From positions 15,007,984 through 15,071,983 of the forward strand of contig NC_092564.1 of the NCBI RefSeq assembly GCF_037975245.1: a DNA stretch of 64,000 bases, given 5' to 3'. The notes below the pieces were generated by a model. It made no database searches and had not been told where the DNA came from. It worked only from the letters and a program-made list of their open reading frames with translations. Source of the stretch: Apostichopus japonicus (lineage: Eukaryota > Echinodermata > Holothuroidea > Aspidochirotida > Stichopodidae). Numbering within the stretch: the stretch's first letter is position 1; each line of letters starts with the position of its first letter. Below are positions 1-11,610 of this stretch, one piece after another. Made by a program: the position numbers and the translations under genes.

Positions 1-3000
1 GTGTATCTTATCGTGGCAGAAACTTGGCCACGAATGTAACGGCCTATGTCGAAACTTCCGGAAGTGAAGTCGTCTTTAAGTTACCTATTTTGGCACTCAT
101 TGTCTTTCTGATTGTGCTCTTTTATTGGTGATTGCTAAAGCGTGTGGAAGACAGCTACATTGTGAGGCCCGAGGTTACAGAGCAAGAACCAGAGATCTGC
201 GTACAGCAAACAGGACAGAAACACAAAATGGCCGAAGTGAGTGTATGATATTTCATCTTGTAGGATTACTAATAGACTTAACAAACGCTACATCTTCACA
301 AATATTGTTAACATCTTATATTTCTAATTCCAAACTGTTGTTTTCTGTAAGTTTGTAAGTCTGAAGTTAGGCTAAGCCTTTGTTGTGCTAACAACAATCC
401 AGCAAGTATATTTGATCTCAAGTGTATGTATTAATGGACACAATTTTTTTGTAACGCAGCCTGCTGTGAATAAATAGCACATGATTGATATTCATAAAAT
501 TGATGGAGAAAATTATACCAAACACCTTTTCGGTTTCCATGCAATGGACATAACATCTTTGATCCAATTAAAATAGATAAGGTCAGCGCGCGAAAATGAA
601 ATATTTCTGCCTTAACTATAACAAAAGATAACTATATTTCCTTAAATGTATGATATATTGCTATGTATAACCATATTTTGTGTTCGTGATTGCTTACGGC
701 AATACCGAGGCGGAAAGAGTAAGGGGAGGGAGTGAAGTCGGTGCAGCACGAAATGAAGTGTTTACCCCAAAACTATAATCGCTCTGAAAATGTCCATATT
801 CTTTCACAGATGAAGAAAATATACCCGTAACACGTCAGAAAACACAGAGGTAAAAGCCCTCGATATTCAATACTTTACATTACTAAGCAAGTCTCTCAAT
901 GTCTCTACTTCATCAAGGCACCTTTTGAAGGGAGGGAGACATAACGAAGTGGACTTCATTAATTTGGTGATACAATTTCAAAAATTCAAGACCTCCATTG
1001 CCTCATTAAACAGTTTGCACTTTCCTCAAACTGAGAGTTTCAGTCTAGAATATGGATAGGTCTTCCGATTGTAAAGACGTGGACACTCACATTGTATGTT
1101 TAAATATGACAATTGCCTTGTATTGTTTTCATCCCAGGCTAATCATATTCTTGTTTTCTTCATGATTTGCCTTCAAGGTCAGTTCTTCCCAACTTGCCAG
1201 ATGAGATTAATACTTCACAACTTGAAAGAGAAATCGAGACATGTAGGTTTATGAAAATTATTCATTAACGTACAATAAACCTGAAGTGGCCAAAGTCATA
1301 TTGTACACAAAGTTTCATATGGGATATATGAAACAATTTGAAACGACTCATTGAAAAAAGAAAAACGATATAACGCGTTTTGATTTTGAATGTGTAAAGC
1401 TCATTCTAGGAACTAGTGACTAGTCTACAGATAGGGATGTTCAAATAAACATTTTCAACGTTTTCTCGGCGAAGGACGATTGTGGGGGGAAAAACGAAAA
1501 ATAAAAACCAAATATTCAAAGTAGAAAGATATTCGTTTAGTCAGGGTAGTGAGGTGTCATTATGTATATAATATCTTGATTTCACTACTTTTGACATGGA
1601 ATCATAAATGCATAGGTAAATTATTGTCAATGACTGTGGAATTACAGCGATTATGGACTAAAGTTAAAAGGATCGTTCTCGATGTTACCTAAGTTTATTA
1701 AATAAACTGCCATGGTCAACTTAATTGATGTGTCCTACTAAGTGAATAGTGACAATCTGTGTGCATGGTTTTCAATGCTATTGATGGCAATAAATCTTAT
1801 TAGATTATTTTGCAATGTCACTTATTGCATGATGTTCAAATGTTTTATTCTAGTGATATTGAAATGTTGTTACATTTATTCTACAAGAGAAGATGACCAT
1901 GTGCCTGTTTACCTTTCTTTTAGACTACTCTGCAGTGACAACAGACACTCCGGGAAGTAATCGGTTATTTAACGAAGACGATATTTGTCTTATATTAAAG
2001 ATGAAGACCGGGACACTTTACACGAGGTGGATGGGGACAATACCTTTCTCTCTTGGGGTCACCAAATGTGTAGTCCTAACAACCCTCTCTGATGGTAAAC
2101 TGATACATGATCGATTTATCTGATTTCAATAACTAGATGTATAGAACATAAATTTGTACCCTACACAATGATGACCAGGACCCGACTGGTGTGATAATTA
2201 GTTACATTTCAGTTCCAAGACGTATTACACTGCATGGTTGGGGCATTGTTGAGCCCTACTTTACTATTTAACAGCCAGTTTGGTGCTCCTTAACTGCAGC
2301 ATATACAAATGAGACTCCCCCCCTCCCCCAGCCCCATAGCATAGGGCTTAGGAAAGTCTTATTTCAACTCATTTTTTTATGACATGCTTCCGTGAAGAAT
2401 ACTACACGAGAAATAAAATATGCAGATATTAAATATTAAAAAAAAAATATTCTGCCAACAAATATGGAAGTGAGCCACAGGTTTTCACAGTTGCCACCTA
2501 TCATAATTATGTCACAGTGTCTGAAATTGGTCAGTCATGTTATATCGTTTCGAAAAGAATTTACTCACGTTTACCTAAACCAAGGCATATTACCAATACT
2601 TTCACTTTCTTTCTCGTATTCGTAGAAAGAGTTGTCAAACACAGAGACATCCACTGGGATAAATTTGTGCAAACGTCTTTAGACCTACCTGTGACGAATC
2701 ATGTCACGAACATTGAAGGAATTGGGATCGTATATAGTAAGTGCTTATTCTTTCTATTTCAGTATTTGCTTTATTTGCAGCCGCCGTAGGTTTTTTCTGC
2801 ACCTGATCTTTATATTCAGAGATGTGTGAAGAAAAAGACATGTTATGCTTCTTGCATGCCGGGAAGAGATCATCAGGCCTGATGAGGGCTGGTGTCAGGG
2901 CGTGTGGCTACAGCACCGTGACCTGAGGTCAATTATGGTGGCGCTGGAAATATGGGAAAAGGATAGTTTGTTCTCAATTTCGTAAAATAATTAACGAAAA

Positions 3001-6000
3001 TGTGGGTGCAATTTGTTTGCTTGTCATGTGAAACATCTACACAATTAACTTCTTATGTAACTATCTCTTCTTTGTAGATCAAATAAATATGATAACTGAG
3101 CATCTTGCGTGTAAAACGTTAGATAATTTCTTGACCTTTGACCCAACCTCACGACAGGGAATTGAGAGGAGCGTCACGTCAGTGCGAGATGTTATGAAAC
3201 ATTTGTCAGGAGTGCTTGAAGGAATGGAAGTTATTAAATCCTACGGGGTGAGTTTCGTCCGTGACTGACAAATTATTGAGTTGAGCCAGTTTGTTTTCGC
3301 TGCAAACTCAGTAATCAATCTTAGCTCCGTATACAAACGGATATGTAGATGCTGAATGTGTCTCTTTATGAGTTTTAGATCTTGCCTTGTGATTAAATTG
3401 TGTCTAACCTTGCGGGAATGCTTGTTACGATTACATTAATTGAACGTAGTTGTTGATTTTGGTAGAGCAAAGGGCTCGTTCCTCCGAGGTCCCTGGCTGA
3501 AATCCCGTTCTGCTCGAAATTTTATTTACCCGGTTCGAGTTTCGAAGTCAGTTCTCCGTCGTTCATTTAGTTTTGTAAAATTTAGACCAATGTTAAAGAC
3601 CCATGGTTGGAGTTACGATGAATTGTTTACTACATATCCATGATGTCACCTCCCCAGCTAATACAACACAGTAAGCATAAACTATTAGTTGTTTACAATA
3701 TAGAAACCGGTGTCATGATCTCTATCGTTCTTAACAGCTTAAATGATCTTTAGTTACTAATTTAGTATCAGTCTAAATTTTATCGGTGTAAAACTATCGT
3801 CGACTTTATACTCTTCACATCTCGATCTATGATTTTGTATTTATTCCCCCTTAAGCTCCGTTGAAATGCAGTATTGATTAATATCTCTTCCCGCTGGGCC
3901 ATCGTGTCATTTTATTTATGTTTCCTCGATATTGCTGGAAAATGGACGATTTCTGTCATTATTGGTAGTCATTAAAATGTATAAATGATTCCATTCGGCC
4001 ACAGTTTCTTCATCCTTGTTTCTCAACGAAGAAGATTTTATACACCAAACAGGGACAATGTAAGTTGTATGACTTCTGTCTTGCAGAGGATGCACCAACG
4101 ATTTGCGCCCACAAGAAATCAGAGGTAAACCTGTTGTTTCCCTTCATTGTTCTGCTGGTGCTAAGTGCGTCTCATTATGCAGACGAAATGAGTCGAGTCT
4201 TTATAACATCTTCTCACATAATGTTTGGCTAAGGAAAAACGTTTCAAGTAAAGGAAGTAGCCTGAAAGGAAATATGAAATTATTCATTCATAATCAAGGA
4301 GGATGGGTCAGGCGGGCACCTCAAAAATGCTCGTTTTCATAAATAACTTCTCGTTTGTAATTTAAATAATCCTTCTTTATAATTGTATGATTTCTTTATA
4401 TTATTTAAACTACTCTTTTGCTAAAAATAAAGAGAATAAGAAAGAATTTAAATGTACCCGTTTGTTGACGAACATATACAAATAATGTATAGCATTGCTA
4501 AGAATGAAATGACAATTTATTTTTGGTTTGGAAATCTTTTACATTTCATTGACTTAATATTGTTTATGTTTATGATTCCGGTGTAATGCAATGCCTTGAA
4601 AGAACAGCTGTTCTCATCTCACTGTTTCTTCCTTTAACATTCCTTTCTTTCCTCTTTTTCACAACTGTCCTAACTTCTTGTTTTGTTTGTAGATGAAATC
4701 GGTGACGTTGAACCAGTTCGCTCCAGAAGCTTTCTACGGAAATGAATATTCAGCAGAGAGTGATGTCTGGTCAACAGCTGTTGTTATATGGGAAATTAAT
4801 TCAGCTGGTGAAAAGCAATCAAATAAAACTATCATAAAAATAAAAATACACACACTTTGTACATATTATATCGATCAAATAGTAGGCGAGCAAAAAGAAG
4901 TAAAATCAGCTTCTTCGCGTATACCTTACTTTGCCGTAACACCAAAATGCTACAATGTGAAACTATATACCGATGCTATAGCGAATGTATATATACTGTC
5001 ACGCATATATAGGAGTAGTAAATAATCATTGACGTACTCACGACTAAAAAATGAAGATCCACGAATTTGATACCAGTTCGACTTCAGTTTATCATTTATT
5101 TGGCTTTTGATCTGGCGACGGTAACATTTCCAAACCCACAAGTTAATTCAGAGGTTCAGAAGATTGATAAAAGTGAAATATACTAAAGAGAGCTCGCAGT
5201 GTTAAGTTGGCACGACTCGATTAGCTGTCTTGATACCAGAAAGTATGTTGTAACTAGGATAGTTAGGACCACTGCTATCTGCACAAATCAACGAAGTTAT
5301 AATGTTTAAGTAATTAAGAAAACCGAAGTAAGTGAATGCTTCCTTTGCAAAGGCTTGTTTTATTTTCAAACACCTTTTACAAAGGTAAGATGAGAGTAAT
5401 AATTTAGAAACATTAAAGGTTCAACTACTGCAACGTAAGGATATCAGTATTTGTTTGCTTTTTAGGTTATAAACCTTTCCCAATTAATGAGGAATACAAG
5501 CCAGGGGATGTCATTCCCATGCCAAAGACGCCATGGCCGGAGAAATATCTGCAGTTAAGGTAGCTTTATATGGATTATTAGTTACAAATGTCGATTCTAT
5601 ACTGGCATTTCCAGGAACTCAACCATTACTTCATATGTCTGCAGGTTTTACACTTTTTTGTATCATTTCTAATACTTCTGTTATCACTTACTGGCTGCTA
5701 CCATTTTTGACGACGAATTACACGAACATTAATCAACGAATTTAGGAAATAAACCCACAGCTGATAGAATGTCACTTTCCGCATTGGAGTAGTGAGAGGA
5801 GAAAAGGTTCCCTATACTGCTTAGTATCATTCAAATTAGACACGATTTATCTACATCTGGTCTCCTTCCCCGACCCCCACCTCTTACTGTCTTACATCAT
5901 GGTCCAGGTATACTATATTTCTTTTGTCTCTTTTTTGAGGTCAGGTGAGACATTTGCTGAAGAATTTAGAATGATTTTTTCGACTTTCGAATGACTTTGT

Positions 6001-6419
6001 TATTGTTCCACAGAAACACGCTTTTATTTGAATGCTGGAGTGAAAACATGTCCCTTCGACCATCTATACACCATCTGAGGGATTCTTTTAAAACGGTACT
6101 TATTTTAGATTACAACAGTAAACAGTATTTAAGGAAACAACTTGACATCCTTGCTCGTTTTATCCTGTCTGCATGGCAGAAATGTTCGTACTTAAACTAT
6201 CACGGTGATATATCAAGTTGACGTTATCAAACCCAGAAAATATAAAGAAGGAACAATGTCTGCTACAAAGTATTGATATAACAGGTTTTCCGTCTGTTTT
6301 ATTTTTCTCGACAGATTTTTGATAAGTTAATAGACAATAGCCTCTATGAGATACCGGTATCATCTTTGTATACAAGGATGATTTCTCCAACTGACGACTG
6401 CGTGGAAGGGAAAGAATGA
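1..6419 (+). CDS. Ig-domain pseudokinase receptor, copy A (5' end outside window, frameshift in membrane exon)
   Basis: Exons inferred by splice sites, phase and match to copies C and D: 1-236 (3' part of exon 1), 810-849, 1178-1242, 1924-2094, 2626-2736, 3078-3247, 4005-4124, 4693-4807, 5466-5559, 6014-6095, 6315-6419 (TGA). Exons 2-11 have the same lengths as in C and D and every junction keeps frame. They encode a juxtamembrane linker, a kinase-like domain (HPCF in place of HRDL, DFC in place of DFG, then FAPEAF, SDVW, CW-x6-RP) and a 34-residue tail with YEIP and YTRM. Exon 1 starts inside the last Ig domain (CDS frame from base 3) and has two extra T near 120-123 relative to C, giving an in-frame TGA at 129-131 within the membrane helix. 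The tail has Cys where C and D have the third tyrosine (DDCV versus DDYV). Either a decaying copy or a sequencing error in a T run; the intact downstream exons leave both open. Confidence 0.8.
3450..3521 (+). repeat. tRNA-derived relic in intron 6 of copy A
   Basis: The segment has a D-arm-like TTGGTAGAGC and a degraded T-arm-like stretch. The equivalents in copies C and D keep GGTTCAAATCCC, the B-box form. The acceptor arms do not pair, so this is an old tRNA pseudogene or SINE head that predates the duplication. Confidence 0.35.
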
Positions 6420-8538
6420 TAGAAGAAATACGCCTCAAGTTAGCAATTGATATATTCCAAAGCATTGCCTTTCGTTAAGCATTCCGGCACGTCTTGTATG
6501 CAAAGAATTAAATAGACGCACACCGTAACTACGTAAAACAGTTTGATTAACTATTACTTCCATGTGTTACAAACAGGCAAACAGGCCAGGCTCAACAGTC
6601 ACGGTGACTTATGAACGTAATTCAAGATTCATTATTCATACTTATTATTAATTTTCAACTTTCAAAGACGTCCCGAAAAGCTTTGCAAAGTGGGAAAGGA
6701 AATGGGCAGAATCGAAGCAATTGGCGGTACGGCTGGTTCATTGATCCCGGGCCCTAATGTCCAGGGGCCCCCTATATAGGTTTGATCCCAACCTTTTGTG
6801 CCAAAGGATATAACGACCGCACGTCAGTCATGTTTCTGCATGAAAACGTGAATGACAGCCAACTTTGTCTACGTCTTATTCTGTCGTATTTCATTAATAA
6901 CTGATGTTTTTAGTTGACAACTTCCACTGTGGGTGTCAACTGCTTTCACTCAAGACATTTGTACAGTGCAGTTAGTAAAGCACATATGTTCGGCAATCTC
7001 TGTGGACATCTTTTCTAATTTATATAAAATAGCTTTGTACATGCTAAGGGCGCCCATGAGATGAGATTTTGTAGAAAACGCCTGAATATACAATTTTATA
7101 CTTTGATGCAGCTAGTACACCTTACTATAGGTCTCCAGCCAGCATCTCCTGCATCCAATTAGGATCTGGATGGGTTGGTTTTAAATCGGCACTGTTGATA
7201 TGTAAATAAATTAACTTCACAGAATGTATTCTGAGACTTATTAAGCAAATACAATTTCACTGGCACCAAAAACTTGAGTAAAACTTGACTGGGAACAGTA
7301 AAAAAAGAGGGGCTGTTGCTGTGGGGTAGGGGTGTTTAACTTTAGTGAAATGGGGTGAGTAATACAATATGGATGAACTGTACAATTTTTTACAGTGAAG
7401 AAAGTCTATATCAGTAACAATATCATTAAAATGAAGTATTTTGGCCTGAAAATTTCCCAAGATTTGAATACATATACTGTTTCGATGACAATTGTTCACT
7501 GTCTTGATATCTATAACCTACTGTAAGCATTTAATTGGTATTGTTATCTTTTGTAAATGTTAAGTTATAGTAACAAATGGTATTCGTCATAATTGGGGAA
7601 TGATAATATAAAGCAACTCTTAATCATTTGAATGAGAAGAAACCATGATCATAGAAAGATTCCAAACGCGATCTTCAACTTATTGGTTTTAAGTGCAGAA
7701 CACATTCCCTGCATGCGGGGATGTAGTACAGACTGTATAGGCTCTCCTGCAATTAATGCGGGACATGGTTTGATATGGGAGAAATATTACATATGTTTGA
7801 GGTATGTTTCTATTCCATGAGTGAATTGCGTTTGGTATCAAAAGAATAGTTCAGATCAAATCTAAGCATTCTGGTGAAATTTGCATTCATTCCATTGTAC
7901 AGTGTTTTAGATATTCACAGTTGAAGTTGCTACTTTTCGTAACAACGGTGAACTTATAGCAAACAGGTGTGACGTCATTGTTGCACACTGATCAATAGTG
8001 TTTTGTTTTTGTTTAATATTTATGTCGAATTTTATAATCCACAATTAGATGCATATATAATGTGAATGTACTGCCGATTCACACATAGATTACAGTAACT
8101 ACTGTAAATCTTAAAGTTTTGTACCACAGTAAAAACTGGATCGTGCTGACAAATCTGATAAATCGGTAGCATGTGCTATTAAGTTTACAGTATTGGTGGC
8201 CAATGATGAAGCTCGGAAAAGACATTCCGATCAGAATTGATCTTCTTCAAAGTTATACTACATTTGTGATGTATCATTATATTCTAATTATTAAGTTGAA
8301 TGAATATTTGTAACGGCCAACCTTAATAATCACGTAGCCTACTTACAACACACTCAAACTCACCTCTCGAAAGTCACTTTCCCCTCACAGCTCATACTCA
8401 TGAAGAACAAGTGTTTGTGAAGCACTTGTGCTTGTTGTGAGATTATTTCTTTGGGTTAGTGTACTTCCTGTCAGGGGATTATAAAATTATGAGTTATAGT
8501 GAGGAAATACTCTCAAACATAATTTCATTTACCATACT

Positions 8539-8826
8539 GACCGGTGCTGTGGCCGAGTGGATAAACGCGGTGGCATTTGAAGCAATGAGGCTTAGCAATC
8601 GGAAGGTTCGGGGTTCGATTCCCGGCCGGGTCATAGTAAGGTGGGTTTTTCATCCAAGAGCAATCTACTCTTTCCTCATCTGAAATGACTTTCTAAATTG
8701 AAAAGATTCCAAATTTGAGTTCAAATGTTGAATTGGAAGCCAGCCGACGTGTAAGTTGTAATCAATAAGCCCTTGCTGGTTTGTCCCACATTTGTGGTCG
8801 CTTAAGCGTCGTAAAAATAAAAATAA
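8539..8826 (+). mobile_element. tRNA-derived SINE, spacer A-B
   Basis: The head has an A-box (TGGCCGAGTGG) and B-box (GGTTCGATTCCC) typical of a Ser/Leu-type tRNA. A roughly 190-base non-tRNA body follows and ends in an AAAAT-type tail near 8811-8826. The acceptor stem pairs imperfectly, so it is not a working tRNA gene. A near-identical copy sits at 61042-61329 in the same spacer context; the spacers before C and between C and D lack it. Confidence 0.75.
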
Positions 8827-9877
8827 CTGCTGAACTGCTGATTTGAGAATGAGGCAGTTAATGTTTACTGCTTCTTCAATGATATCACATGTTGTTATTA
8901 CGGTATTTACTCTCCGTATTTGTGCAATCTAGGCTTAACCTGTCACAATGGCATGAAGAAGCCCTTTTGGAACATCTATACCAAATGGTTCGCTGTGTCA
9001 TATTATACCATCATTTGAAACCGGATTAATATATGATAATATAAATATTTGCTCAAACACGTTAAAATTTGTTACGTGTTATTCTATACAATGAGTGCAG
9101 ATATGAACGAAAGAAGCTGATTAAAAGTAAACCAGATAAAAAGTAACCCGGACATTAATTACGGACGTTCCTAATTGTTTCAAACATACTATAACAGCAA
9201 GCTCAAATGGTTTCAATTACCATTGGAAGTAATACACGGAAGTACATGAGTCATATTGCAGTGTACGTTAACGTACTTTACTTTGTAAACTGACACGATG
9301 TTTGTTTACTTTTTTCTTTCTGAACGATGTTATAAAATGTAATTAGAATCAAACGAAACTGAAAGATTTTCGACATTCATGTAGCGATTTGGGTGATCAT
9401 TCTGATATAGCCATAGTAACATCAGTTGCGTTTGTGTACGTGATACTTCCTGTATGCATTGTAATCCAAGAAATGTAAACTATAATCAAAACTGAATTAA
9501 AATCACATAGTATTGATTTTAAATTGCACAGATATTGTCCAAAACGTCGACATGTAACCGAGCTTATCCTACCGTGTATACTTTACTATACAGATCTTTG
9601 CCAACAGGGCTGTAGTCAAGTCCAGAACATCCGAGTCTATAGCCAGTCTGAGTCCAATTAAACATGGCCGGAACCAACCATACACCGAGTCCAAGTACAC
9701 ATGACACTAAGAATTATATTCATTTGATCTTTTCCTCACCTTCCCCCACTCACCCTTCTTTCCCACACCGTAACCATAAATATGGTCCTATAACGTGCTC
9801 GGTAATATTATATAAGTATTAGGGCCAGGGTCAGACATTCACCTCTTCCAGCTATGCTAACCATAGGTATTGCGGTA

Positions 9878-10457
9878 AATAATAATAATAATACATAATT
9901 TTTATATAGCGCCAAACAACCTATGAAATAATTCTCGTAGCGCTTAACAAAATAATAACAATTATAACATATATGCTTTGGTGAAGAGATACGTTTTGAG
10001 TGCTGATTTGAAACTGTTCACAGTATTGCACATTTTTATATGTCTGGAAGTGAGTTCCACAGGCACGGTGCACTGGATGCAAACGTTTTCAAACCGTAAG
10101 TCTGTGTTTTTACTCTAGGGATGAGCAAATCAGTGATGAAATAGAGCGAAGTGAGGATGTGGATGATGATGGTCGGAGCTGAAACAAGTTGGTGAGGTAG
10201 CTTGGTCCTAGATTGTGCATATATTTGAACACCATCAGAAGTAGTTTGTTGTTGATTGCTTCACGTATCGGAAGCCAGTGGAGTTCGATCATGGTAGGGG
10301 TAATGTGATCATACTTCCGAGTTCTAGTAACGAGACGTGCGGCGGTGTTTAGTACGCGTTGTAGCCTGTCAAATTTTACAGCCGGTAATCCATACAGAAT
10401 ACTATTGCAGTAGTCGAGCTTCGACGTAACGTTGTAGTCATCGTGTAAACATCCAAT
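9878..10457 (-). mobile_element. Non-LTR retrotransposon 3' remnant (CR1/L2-like), internally deleted
   Basis: The minus strand encodes the C-terminal part of a LINE reverse transcriptase: TSKLDYCNSILYGLP, a DRLQRV...AARLVTRTRKYDHITP block, then ELHWLPIR. The 3' end on the minus strand is a TTA-repeat tail at about 9878-9893, usual for CR1/L2-type elements. The matching copy at 62360-63608 retains another 815 bases; here these are missing between GACGTAACG and TTGTAGTC. Non-functional. Confidence 0.8.
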
Positions 10458-10711
10458 CATTAACCAGTTTTCCTACAAACAGTTGAGATAAAAACGGAAT
10501 TCTGAGAAAAAGCGTTGAAGTTTTTAGATAAAACGTGGTAAAACTTCCTGAAAACCGCAATTTTCTTCTCAAACCCGTCGCTTAAGAGGTGGAGTTGCTT
10601 CTTCGCCGCATTGTGAACCCCTCACCCTCCCCCTCCCCTCATCTTGTGGGTGAATGGGATATCCAATTCATGCAGCGGCGCCTTTAATTTTGTCATTCTG
10701 GCATGCACGTA

Positions 10712-11339
10712 AGGAACGCCATTTTTTAACATTTATTCAGATTACAGATATCTCTAATTCATTTTCGGATATCTGTAATATATTTTCAGATACCTCGAAT
10801 TCATAGCCAGATATCTCGAGTTCATTTCCAGATATCAATAATTTAAAACATCTTGGAGATGTCAGAAATTGAATTCGAGATATCAAGAACTCGATGTTGA
10901 GATATTTAAATTGAATAAGAGATATCGGTAATACAATTAGAGATATCTGAAATTGAATTAGAGATATCAATAGTTCGAATGAGGGATATCCAAAATTGCA
11001 TTAGAGAAATCAAGAATTAGATTTCAAGATATCCAGAATTTGAATTCGTCAAGTCAATTTTGGATAACTCGAATTCAATTCGTGATATCTTATATAATGT
11101 TTCCCAATCTTGATATCTTTCATTTATTTTTTGATATCTTTAAATCAATTTGATATATCTTAAACAAAAATTAAAAATATCGAAAATGCAATTTCTAAGA
11201 TCTCAAGTTGAATTTAAGATATCTGAAAGAATTAAAGATTTCTTCAATTCAATTCCAGATATCTGATAATAATTCCAGATATCTCGAATTAAATTGAAGA
11301 TATCTGTAATCATTGAATAAATGTTAACATGGCGTTCCA
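10712..11339. mobile_element. MITE-like element built of GATATC-centred tandem repeats
   Basis: Terminal inverted repeats of about 40 bases (AGGAACGCCAT... at left, ...ATGGCGTTCCA at right, both running into AACATTTATTCA and GATTACAGATATC) flank a degenerate array with a 21-22 base period. Each unit carries GATATC or a one-base variant and an AATT-rich spacer. A TA dinucleotide flanks both sides (10710-10711, 11340-11341). The equivalent site before C has no insertion. It ends about 270 bases before the B start codon, so it borders the promoter. Confidence 0.75.
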
Positions 11340-11340
11340 T

Positions 11341-11610
11341 ACTCACGGCATTGCTGAAACATGTTTCCATTCAATGACTTTTCACCTTCAAAACTATGAC
11401 GTCATAATCAAGGCACAATAAATCCGTCACCGTGTGTTCAGAGGCTCGAAGAATCATCAGTCAATATCGGACACTTGCGGTATCTGTATTATAATATTCA
11501 ATAAAGAGATTATTCGTTTTGTTGTAGAAATTAACTATACGAGTATCTGACATGGTAAGAATCTTTTTGATCCAGGAATCATCTGCTGACATTACACGAG
11601 CTGCTTAGTT
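11341..11610 (+). promoter_or_regulatory. Conserved 5' flank of copy B with TGACGTCA
   Basis: This block matches the 5' flanks of C and D closely. It contains a palindromic CRE/ATF-type TGACGTCA at 11398-11405, a GGACACTTGCGGTATCTGTA line, a CAATAAAG at 11499-11506 and the common leader GATCCAGGAATCATCTGCTG before the ATG. Conservation between duplicates may reflect recent copying rather than function. The start codon has G at -3 and +4. Confidence 0.5.

Larger units (their letters stand above)
6420..10711. other. Intergenic spacer between copies A and B
   Basis: No gene seen apart from the mobile elements listed separately. The stretch aligns by eye with 58044-63900 and more loosely with 34715-37640 and 45841-50500, so it belongs to the duplicated unit. 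A conserved line around 7960-8010 contains TGACGTCA followed by a TTGCACACTGATCAAT-like run, present in the other spacers near 48248 and 60480. Short open frames here are not shared between copies and are not supported as genes. Confidence 0.7.

Noticed and set aside
4950-5141. Minus-strand frame also open at 44377-44568
   Set aside because: It is conserved only because intron 8 is a recent duplicate in copies A and C; it is antisense to the receptor and missing from D.
8539-8632. A working tRNA-Ser/Leu gene
   Set aside because: A and B boxes are good, but the acceptor stem pairs poorly, no clean anticodon stem forms, and a SINE body with A-rich tail follows directly.
10737-10970. 77-codon minus-strand frame
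   Set aside because: Repetitive ISLIQFQ/ELEIS-type residues simply translate the 21-22 base GATATC repeat.
10746-11310. CRISPR-like array or centromeric satellite
   Set aside because: Units are degenerate with no spacers of conserved length, and the array is enclosed by transposon-like inverted repeats in a eukaryotic context.
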